Under the pieces are notes generated by a model. It did no database searches and was not told the origin of the DNA. It was given only the letters and a program-made list of their open reading frames with translations. This document shows, in pieces, positions 1 to 6,433 of a stretch of 64,000 nucleotides of DNA (within the stretch, counting starts at the first letter, position 1; each line of letters begins with the position of its first letter). A program made the translations under genes and the position numbers. This DNA is from Novosphingobium sp. FKTRR1. GTDB taxonomy: Bacteria; Pseudomonadota; Alphaproteobacteria; Sphingomonadales; Sphingomonadaceae. The stretch lies in the NCBI RefSeq assembly GCF_020404405.1, contig NZ_JAIZDA010000002.1, forward strand, positions 248,001 through 312,000. The letters are read 5' to 3'.

Positions 1-557
1 CCGGGGTCATTGCCGATATCAAGGCGAGCAAGACCCTGTTCGACGCCGTCGCGCAGATGGGCGGCGTGCCCGAAATGTGGAAAACCGGCCATTCGCACAT
101 CAAGTCCAGAATGAAACAATCTGGCGCACTTCTGGGCGGCGAGATGACCGGCCACTTGTTCTTTGCCGACGACTACTACGGGTTTGACGATGCCCTGTAC
201 GGCGCGGTGCGGATGCTGGCGGCCACGGCGCGGCTGGGCCGGTCGCTCACGCAGTTGCGCGATGCCATGCCAGAGCCGTTCAGCACACCCGAACTGCGCT
301 TCGTCGTGGCAGAGGAGCGCAAGTTCGCGGTGATCGACGAAGTGCTCGTCCAGCTTCAGGCGGAAGGGGCGGACTTCGTGGCCATCGACGGCGCGCGCGT
401 GACCACACCCGATGGCTGGTGGCTGCTGCGCGCCTCGAACACGCAGGCCATGCTCACTGCCCGCGCCGAGAGCGACACGCCTGAGGGGCTGGAGCGACTG
501 TTGGCGACGATCGACGCGCGCCTCGCTGCCTGCGGAATTGTCCGCACGCGCACCTAG
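1..557 (+). CDS. Phosphomannomutase/phosphoglucomutase, C-terminal part (5' end outside window)
   Basis: The reading frame is open from base 3 and ends at 557, so about 184 C-terminal residues are visible. The segment KTGHSHIKSRMK followed by GGEMTGHLFF is the sugar-phosphate-binding region of the alpha-D-phosphohexomutase superfamily (AlgC/ManB type). The end matches the domain IV phosphate-binding loop in RASNTQAMLTARAE. The family interconverts hexose 1- and 6-phosphates in the cytoplasm, for nucleotide-sugar and exopolysaccharide synthesis. The phosphoserine active site lies upstream of the window. The helicase gene starts 32 bases downstream on the same strand, so co-transcription is possible. 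Family assignment is firm; the preferred substrate cannot be told from this fragment. Confidence 0.9.
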   Translation, partial: GVIADIKASKTLFDAVAQMGGVPEMWKTGHSHIKSRMKQSGALLGGEMTGHLFFADDYYGFDDALYGAVRMLAATARLGRSLTQLRDAMPEPFSTPELRFVVAEERKFAVIDEVLVQLQAEGADFVAIDGARVTTPDGWWLLRASNTQAMLTARAESDTPEGLERLLATIDARLAACGIVRTRT

Positions 558-589
558 GTTCGCACCCAAAAGCGCTTATGTAAGGGGGA

Positions 590-3022
590 ATGACCGTTCC
601 CCCCGAAATCACCGGCTGGTTCGCGGGCCGTGGCTGGCAGGTGCGCCGCCACCAGACAGGAATGCTGGCAGCGGCCGATGCGGGGCAGCATGCGCTGCTC
701 GTTGCCGATACCGGCGCGGGCAAAACGCTGGCCGGGTTCCTGCCGACGCTGGCGGCGTTCACGCCTTCGCGCCTGAACGGAGAACCTGCGCCCGAAGGGC
801 TGCACACGCTCTATGTCTCGCCCCTGAAGGCACTGGCGCACGACGTACAGCGCAACCTGCTGGCCCCGATCGAGGAACTGGGCCTGCCGATCCGCGTGGA
901 AACCCGCAGCGGGGACACCCCCTCCGACCGCAAGGCGCGCCAGCGGGTGCGTCCGCCGCATGTGTTGCTGACCACGCCCGAATCGCTCTCGCTGCTGCTC
1001 AGCTATCCCGAAAGCGCTGACTTGTTTGCAGGGCTGCAACGCATCGTTATCGACGAAGTCCATGCCTTTGCCACGGGCAAGCGAGGCGATCTGCTGGCGC
1101 TCGCATTGTCCCGCCTGCAAGCGATCAGCCCCGGCCTGCAACGCGCGGCGTTGTCGGCGACAGTCGCTGATCCGCAAGCGTTCCGTGCGTGGCTGGCACC
1201 ATGGGGCGACCTTGATTCGGTGGCGCTCGTCGAAGGCGAGAGCGGCGCTGCGCCCGAGCTTGAAATCCTGTTGCCCGAAGGGCAGCGCGTGCCGTGGGGT
1301 GGCCATGCGGCGGCATGGGCGGTGCCGCAGTTGTATCAGGCGATTCGCGACAACCGCACCACGCTGATCTTCACCAACACGCGCTTTCTGGCCGAATACA
1401 TCTTCCAACTGCTGTGGGAGGCGAACGACGACACCCTGCCGATCGGCATTCATCACGGCTCGCTGAGCAAGGAGGCGCGCCGCAAGGTCGAAGGCGCGAT
1501 GGCACGTGGCGAGTTGCGCGCGCTGGTCTGCACCGCCAGTCTGGACCTCGGCGTCGATTGGGGCGATGTCGACCTTGTGGTGCAGATGGGTGCGCCCAAG
1601 GGTTCCTCGCGCCTGTTGCAACGGATCGGCCGCGCCAATCACCGGCTCGATTGCCCCAGTCGCGCGTTACTGGCGCCGGGCAACCGCTTCGAGTTTCTGG
1701 AAGCCACCGCCGCGCAGGATGCGGTGCGCGAAGGCCAACGCGATGGCGAAGACTTCCGCCCCGGCGCGCTCGACGTGCTGGCCCAGCACGTGATGGCCTG
1801 CGCCTGCGCCGGACCGTTCGGCGAAGCGGACCTCTTGGCACAAGTCCGCTCGTCGCTGGCCTATAGCTGGGTGGATGAGGCGGTATGGACCCGCGTGCTC
1901 GAATTCGTGGCGACCGGCGGCTACGCCCTGCGCGCCTATGACAAGTTCCGCCGGATCGTGCGGAATGCCGATGGAACATGGCGACTGACGCACCCCGAAC
2001 AGGCCGCCCGGCATCGGCTCAATGCCGGGATCATCATCGATTCCGAAATGCTGGAAGTCCGCTTTCGCAACGGTCGTTCGCTGGGCCGGGTGGAGGAGGA
2101 CTTCGGCGCTGGCCTGAAGCCCGGCGACACCTTCCGCTTTGCCGGGCTGGACCTTGAGGTCGAGGGTTTGCGCGATCTGGAGCTGATCGTGCGCGCGGCC
2201 AAGAAGGCGGGGCAGATCCCCAGCTACAACGGAGCGCGCATGCCGTTGACCACGCATCTGGCCGACCGGGTGCGCGGGCTGATCGCCGACCGCGCAGGCT
2301 GGGGCCGCTTTCCCGACGATGTGCGCGAATGGCTGGAAGTGCAGGACTGGCGCAGCCGCCTGCCCGGTCCCGGCGAACTGCTGGTCGAAAGCTTCCCCCA
2401 TCGCGACCGCGAATACACCGTGTATTACACGTTCGAGGGGTGGAACGCGAACCAGTCGCTGGGCATGCTGATCACCCGGCGGATGGAAGCCGCGGGGCTT
2501 GGCCCGTTGGGCTTCGTTGCCAACGATTACTCGCTCGGAATCTGGGGCCTGAAGGCGGTGGACGATCCCGCAGCGCTGCTCAGCCCGGAAATCCTCACCG
2601 CCGAATTCGTTGAATGGGTGCAGAATTCCTATCTGCTGCGCCGCGCGTTCCGCGAAGTGGCGGTGATCGGCGGGCTGGTGGAGCGCCAGCACCCCGGCAA
2701 GCGCAAGACCGGACGGCAAGTCACCTTCTCGACCGACCTGATCTATGACGTGTTGCGCAAATACGAACCCGACCACGTGCTGATCGAGGCGGCCTGGGCC
2801 GACGCGCGCACACGGATGACCGATGTCGGTCGCCTGGGCGCGCTGCTCGACCGCGCTGCCGCGCAACTGGTCCATGTCCGGCTCGACCGGGTGACCCCGC
2901 TGGCGGTGCCGGTGATGGTCATGATCGGGCGCGAGACGATGCCGCAAGGCGCCGCCGACGATGACTTGCTGGAGGAGGCAGAAACGCTGGCCGCAGCGGC
3001 GATGCGACCGACGCGGGGTTGA
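590..3022 (+). CDS. Ligase-associated DEXH-box DNA helicase (Lhr-type)
   Basis: An 810-residue superfamily 2 helicase. The motifs are in order: Walker A DTGAGKT near residue 43, DEVH, the SAT motif, and the motif VI sequence QRIGRANHR near residue 345. A long Lhr-type C-terminal region follows. Length and N-terminus match the bacterial ligase-associated DNA damage response helicases, which are thought to act with an ATP-dependent DNA ligase, an exonuclease and the phosphoesterase PdeM. None of those partners lies beside it here: phosphomannomutase is upstream and a convergent acyl-CoA dehydrogenase downstream. The purine-rich stretch before ATG 590 is very close to the start, but the N-terminus fits the family. 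The role in DNA repair is inferred from the family. Confidence 0.9.
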   Translation: MTVPPEITGWFAGRGWQVRRHQTGMLAAADAGQHALLVADTGAGKTLAGFLPTLAAFTPSRLNGEPAPEGLHTLYVSPLKALAHDVQRNLLAPIEELGLPIRVETRSGDTPSDRKARQRVRPPHVLLTTPESLSLLLSYPESADLFAGLQRIVIDEVHAFATGKRGDLLALALSRLQAISPGLQRAALSATVADPQAFRAWLAPWGDLDSVALVEGESGAAPELEILLPEGQRVPWGGHAAAWAVPQLYQAIRDNRTTLIFTNTRFLAEYIFQLLWEANDDTLPIGIHHGSLSKEARRKVEGAMARGELRALVCTASLDLGVDWGDVDLVVQMGAPKGSSRLLQRIGRANHRLDCPSRALLAPGNRFEFLEATAAQDAVREGQRDGEDFRPGALDVLAQHVMACACAGPFGEADLLAQVRSSLAYSWVDEAVWTRVLEFVATGGYALRAYDKFRRIVRNADGTWRLTHPEQAARHRLNAGIIIDSEMLEVRFRNGRSLGRVEEDFGAGLKPGDTFRFAGLDLEVEGLRDLELIVRAAKKAGQIPSYNGARMPLTTHLADRVRGLIADRAGWGRFPDDVREWLEVQDWRSRLPGPGELLVESFPHRDREYTVYYTFEGWNANQSLGMLITRRMEAAGLGPLGFVANDYSLGIWGLKAVDDPAALLSPEILTAEFVEWVQNSYLLRRAFREVAVIGGLVERQHPGKRKTGRQVTFSTDLIYDVLRKYEPDHVLIEAAWADARTRMTDVGRLGALLDRAAAQLVHVRLDRVTPLAVPVMVMIGRETMPQGAADDDLLEEAETLAAAAMRPTRG

Positions 3023-3047
3023 TCCCGCGCCCGCCGTTCAAGCCCGA

Positions 3048-4124
3048 TTATGCGACCTTCAGCGCCACATAGCGCGCCAGATGGCGGTCGGCGTCGCCGA
3101 ACTGGTTCTCGATGGCGGTGGTGCGCCGGAAGTAGTGGCCCACGCGCAGTTCCTCGGTCATGCCCATGGCGCCGTGCAATTGCACCGCCTGCTGGCCGAC
3201 AAAGCGCACCGCGTCACCGATGGTGGTCTTGGCCGCCGAGATCACGGCCGGATCGCGCGGCTTGAGCGCGGCAAGCAGCGCAGCGGCGGCGGCCTGTTCG
3301 ATCTGCATCCGCATGTCGACCATGCGGTGCTGCAACACCTGAAACGACGAAAGCGTCTGGCCGAACTGCTTGCGCTGGCGGGTATAATCGATGGTATCGG
3401 CCAGCAGCGTGCGCATCAGCCCGACCGCTTCGGCGCAGAGGGCGGCGGTGGCGGCATCGACTGCCAACACCAGCGCAGCGGCAACCGCATCGCCCACCGC
3501 CAGCAACTCGCCAGGCTGGCCGTCGAGCACCAGATCGGCAGCAGGGTGATCGTCGATCAGGCGATAGGTCGTGAGCGCGAGCGGGCCAGTCAGGCGGAAA
3601 ATCGCCGGACCCTGCGTGGTCTGTGCTGTGACGAGCACCGTGTCGGCCTCAGCCGCCCAGCGCACCGCGCGCTTGGTGCCGGTCAACGTCCAGCCGCCAC
3701 TTGCGCCTTGTTCGGCCGTGGTGCGCAACGACAGCGGTTCGCCCCGGCTTTGCGCTTCTTCCCAAGCCAGCACGGCCAGAGCTTCGCCCTTGGCGATAGC
3801 CTGACCCAGCGCATCGTGTCCCCCCAGTTCGGTCAGCAGTGTGCCGACCAGCACCGCGCTGTCGATGTAGGGCAGCGGGGCCAGCGCGGCACCGGCTGCC
3901 TCCATCACCACCATGTGCGCTGGCGCGCCGCCGCCAAAGCCGCCCAGACTTTCGGGCAGGCCCGCCCCGGCCACCGCCAGCGCGCCCTGAAATTCATCCC
4001 AGAATGCGCGCTGCGCCATACCGCCACGCAAGGCGCGACGTCTGTCGAACGGCAGATGCTGAGCCAGCCAGCCCGACACCGAGTCCGCCAGCAGACGCAG
4101 ATCATCATCGAGTTCAAGGTTCAC
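3048..4124 (-). CDS. Acyl-CoA dehydrogenase family protein, probable heteromeric subunit
   Basis: About 358 residues with the acyl-CoA dehydrogenase fold: an N-terminal helical domain, a middle beta-domain containing GTKRAVRWA, and the C-terminal helical bundle with YTRQRKQFGQ and QLHGAMGMTEE. The family oxidises acyl-CoA at the alpha-beta bond using FAD. The usual catalytic loop YEGT is absent; the aligned region reads AIENQFGDADRH, so the classical Glu position is Asn by my alignment. This resembles the non-catalytic subunits of mycobacterial-type alpha2beta2 enzymes. I chose GTG 4124 because GGGAGAG lies 6 bases upstream; GTG 4139 in the same frame is an alternative. The TetR gene lies 49 bases upstream on the same strand. 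Substrate unknown. Confidence 0.85.
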   Translation of the reverse strand: MNLELDDDLRLLADSVSGWLAQHLPFDRRRALRGGMAQRAFWDEFQGALAVAGAGLPESLGGFGGGAPAHMVVMEAAGAALAPLPYIDSAVLVGTLLTELGGHDALGQAIAKGEALAVLAWEEAQSRGEPLSLRTTAEQGASGGWTLTGTKRAVRWAAEADTVLVTAQTTQGPAIFRLTGPLALTTYRLIDDHPAADLVLDGQPGELLAVGDAVAAALVLAVDAATAALCAEAVGLMRTLLADTIDYTRQRKQFGQTLSSFQVLQHRMVDMRMQIEQAAAAALLAALKPRDPAVISAAKTTIGDAVRFVGQQAVQLHGAMGMTEELRVGHYFRRTTAIENQFGDADRHLARYVALKVA

Positions 4125-4173
4125 GCCGCACTCTCCCACACCGATTAGTTATCAGGTGTGATAGCGAGTAACG

Positions 4174-4833
4174 CTACAGAAGCAAGCCTCGCATCAGCGT
4201 GTCGACCGTATGATCGCGATAGCGCTCATGCAGTTCTGGATCGGCGAAGGGCTTTCCGCCGAATACCGCCGACAACGTGAAGCGGTTGGAATACAGTCCA
4301 TCCGCCGCTCCTACGGTGTTGAAATAGAACAACTTGGGATCGACCGCGCGGAACTCGCCGGCGGCCACTCCCGCATCAATGATCCGCGCTTGCGCATTGG
4401 CGATCGGCTGCAGCAGTTCCTCAGCGATATGGCGCACCCGATCAGGCCCCGCCTCGCGCACCATCACCTGGATAAGCCGGTTGAGGTAGGGGATCTGGTA
4501 ATAGGTATCGAGGATGCCGCGCAGGTGGATGCGCATCCGCTCGGTCGGGGTCACCTCGAGCGCGAACAATCGTTCAAGCTGGTGGATGCGGCGATAGACG
4601 TCGCGATCGAGCAACGCGAACAGCAACCCTTCCTTGCTGCCGAAGAAGTACCGGATCATCGCATGATTGACCCCGGCGCGGGTGGCGATGTCGACGATCC
4701 CGATCTCGACCGTATCAAGCTCGCGCATCAGGGCGCTGGCGGCATCGAGCAATGCGTCGCGGCTGTTTTCGCGCCCGGCCTTCGGCGTGGAACGGGCAAC
4801 GGGGCTGCGAAGGGACGGGCGTGACTGGTTCAT
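4174..4833 (-). CDS. TetR/AcrR family transcriptional regulator
   Basis: A 219-residue protein with a typical N-terminal TetR helix-turn-helix at about residues 22-68: DALLDAASALMRE, then IVDIATRAGVNHAMIRYFFGSK, with the family's Y-F-x-S-K ending. The C-terminal ligand-binding domain is helical. It lies directly upstream of, and on the same strand as, the acyl-CoA dehydrogenase at 3048-4124. The simplest reading is a repressor that controls this pair and perhaps distant fatty-acid or steroid-type degradation genes, with an acyl-CoA or similar ligand. No clear palindromic operator was found in the short region upstream. The start codon is preceded only by a weak ribosome-binding sequence. Confidence 0.85.
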   Translation of the reverse strand: MNQSRPSLRSPVARSTPKAGRENSRDALLDAASALMRELDTVEIGIVDIATRAGVNHAMIRYFFGSKEGLLFALLDRDVYRRIHQLERLFALEVTPTERMRIHLRGILDTYYQIPYLNRLIQVMVREAGPDRVRHIAEELLQPIANAQARIIDAGVAAGEFRAVDPKLFYFNTVGAADGLYSNRFTLSAVFGGKPFADPELHERYRDHTVDTLMRGLLL

Positions 4834-4897
4834 CGACTACCTAGTTCCGCTTGCGCCGGGCAAAAGCAAGCCGAAAGCCTTAAACCGCTCCGATCGC

Positions 4898-5599
4898 TCA
4901 GATTGACGGTGCGTGCGCATCCAGCCGCGCGACAAGGCGTTCGAGCGAGGGCACGACGATCTGCCGGCCCTTGCGCGCGATCAGGCCGCGCTCGGTCAAC
5001 AAGGTCATTTCGCGGGTCACGGTTTCGCGGTTGGTGCCGATTCGCGCGGCCAATTCGGCCTGCGTTGGCGGGCGGGCGATGATCGCACTGTCATCGTCTG
5101 CAGGCTGTTCATTGGCCAGCCGCAGCAGTTCGGCGATCAGACGAGACCCCACCGACATGTTCGACAGCTCGAACACCTTGCTCGTCAGATAGCGCACCTG
5201 CTGTGACAATTGCTGGGTGATCCAGCGCGCGATCTCAGGCGTCGTTTCGATCAGGCTCAGGAACGTTGCGCCGGGAATCAGCGCCAGACGGCTGGCTTCG
5301 GCCGCAACCACGTCGGCCGAGCGGACATGGCCATCGATCGCGGCGAGTTCGCCAAAGATCTCGTCCGGCCCGATCGAGCGCAACACCGTCTCACGCCCCT
5401 GCGGCGATATCAGCGATACCGACAGCCGTCCTTCGAGCACCAGAAACACGTCATTTGCGGGCAAACCGACCGAGAGGACGATCTGCCCCTTGCGCACCCG
5501 CAGGATGCGCGCGTTGTCGAGCAGGATGGCGCGCACGTCGGTTGATACCGGCGCGACGCTGGTTGCGACCACGGAACTTGACAAAGCATCGATCTGCAC
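4898..5599 (-). CDS. Crp/Fnr family transcriptional regulator with cAMP-type pocket
   Basis: About 233 residues. The N-terminal cyclic-nucleotide-binding beta-barrel reads VFLVLEGRLSV and then IFGELAAIDGHVRSADV. It keeps the Gly-Glu and Arg-Ser pair that contact ribose and cyclic phosphate in E. coli CRP (Glu72, Arg82, Ser83). A dimerisation helix follows, then a winged helix-turn-helix, PTQAELAARIGTNRETVTREM, with a recognition helix of the CRP/FNR type. There is no N-terminal cysteine cluster, so it is not an FNR iron-sulfur sensor. The open frame runs on to 6238, but that part is the shadow of the opposite-strand gene. Start is uncertain: GTG 5599 is used, and GTG 5608 or 5572 are possible. 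A CRP-like site lies just upstream, which suggests autoregulation. Confidence 0.85.
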   Translation of the reverse strand: MQIDALSSSVVATSVAPVSTDVRAILLDNARILRVRKGQIVLSVGLPANDVFLVLEGRLSVSLISPQGRETVLRSIGPDEIFGELAAIDGHVRSADVVAAEASRLALIPGATFLSLIETTPEIARWITQQLSQQVRYLTSKVFELSNMSVGSRLIAELLRLANEQPADDDSAIIARPPTQAELAARIGTNRETVTREMTLLTERGLIARKGRQIVVPSLERLVARLDAHAPSI

Positions 5600-5617
5600 G
5601 ACCGCCACGCTAGCGAA

Positions 5618-5633
5618 CGTGATGAAAATCACA
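5618..5633. promoter_or_regulatory. CRP-type binding site between divergent genes
   Basis: Read on the minus strand, the sequence is TGTGA-TTTTCA-TCACG. This is a near-perfect dyad with a 6-base spacer, matching the E. coli CRP half-sites TGTGA-N6-TCACA in 9 of 10 positions. It lies just upstream of the predicted Crp-like start (5599) and upstream of the divergent hypothetical gene (5690), so it could control both. The match is direct; occupancy is inferred. Confidence 0.6.
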
Positions 5634-5661
5634 AGTTCAACGTGTCCTGGCCGACCGACAA

Positions 5662-5677
5662 ACCGCTCCAAAGCGGT
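5662..5677. promoter_or_regulatory. Short perfect inverted repeat in divergent promoter region
   Basis: ACCGCT-CCAA-AGCGGT is a 6-base inverted repeat with a 4-base centre, 13 bases before ATG 5690. It may be an operator for the hypothetical gene, or a small RNA hairpin near its start. It would be coding if the longer GTG 5642 start were used. Confidence 0.35.
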
Positions 5678-5689
5678 AATACGGTGGCG

Positions 5690-6157
5690 ATGACGTTCAT
5701 GACGCCGAATCCGGTAGCCGCTTCGCACTACAAGATCTGTCGGACAGGCCCGGGGGGTCTTGCCGTGGAGGTCATTCCTTTGGGCAATGCTGTCCTGTTT
5801 CCCTCGCTCTCGATCATTGCGCCGGGCGAAAGCACGCCGGTACGGCGCGAGGACAATGCTGGGGTCGCCCGTTTCCTGCTTGCGGCTGATCAGGTCGAGC
5901 GCATGCTCGCTGCGCCGGGACTCGACCGATCGCCTTATCTCGGGCTGTTGTGCGACGCTTTCCTTTCGGTCAACGCCGATGATCGTGTGTGGGGCTATGC
6001 CTTGCGGATCAACCGCAGTGGTGTCGTTCTGCCGATCCACGATGCCGATGGTGTGGCGATCGAGACCGACGAAGCGGGTTTCTCGCAATGCGTTCTGCAA
6101 CACTTTCCCGCTCACAAGGGGGTGGCGCGTGGGCATGACATACTTTGCCTGGTCTGA
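5690..6157 (+). CDS. Hypothetical protein
   Basis: A 155-residue protein of no family I recognise. Composition and third-codon bias look like a real gene, and the overlapping minus-strand frame is low quality by comparison. It is largely soluble, with no signal peptide or membrane segment. Stretches such as EVIPLGNAVLFPSLSIIAPGES and the C-terminal HAPAHKGVARG-like end give no diagnostic motif. The start is uncertain: ATG 5690, ATG 5699 or GTG 5642. It diverges from the Crp-like gene across a CRP-type site, so it may belong to that regulon. It precedes the cyclase gene by 276 bases. I assign no function. Confidence 0.6.
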   Translation: MTFMTPNPVAASHYKICRTGPGGLAVEVIPLGNAVLFPSLSIIAPGESTPVRREDNAGVARFLLAADQVERMLAAPGLDRSPYLGLLCDAFLSVNADDRVWGYALRINRSGVVLPIHDADGVAIETDEAGFSQCVLQHFPAHKGVARGHDILCLV

Positions 6158-6433
6158 CACCAAGACCTCGGTGGGGTCAGCGCGGTCAGGGGCCGCGCGA
6201 GCCGAAAGGCGGCATCGCCGGTATCGCCGATCCGGCAAAATAGTCCACCACGCGAAGGCTATAGTGCGCTATGCTGATACAAGCCCCGCCCGGTTCCGGC
6301 AACCTGTCCGGCTCCGGCAAGGGGCAACGTGTCGCGTTGTAATAGCGTGTCGTGTCGCAATAACGCGCGATCCCTGGGCCGGGATTCGCGATGCAGCGCT
6401 GGAAGGGGGCTTCCGGCAGGGGATGGAGCACCG

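Noticed and set aside
5600-6238. N-terminal extension of the Crp-like frame
   Set aside because: The sequence is Arg/His-rich shadow of the plus-strand gene and would place the CRP site inside the coding region.
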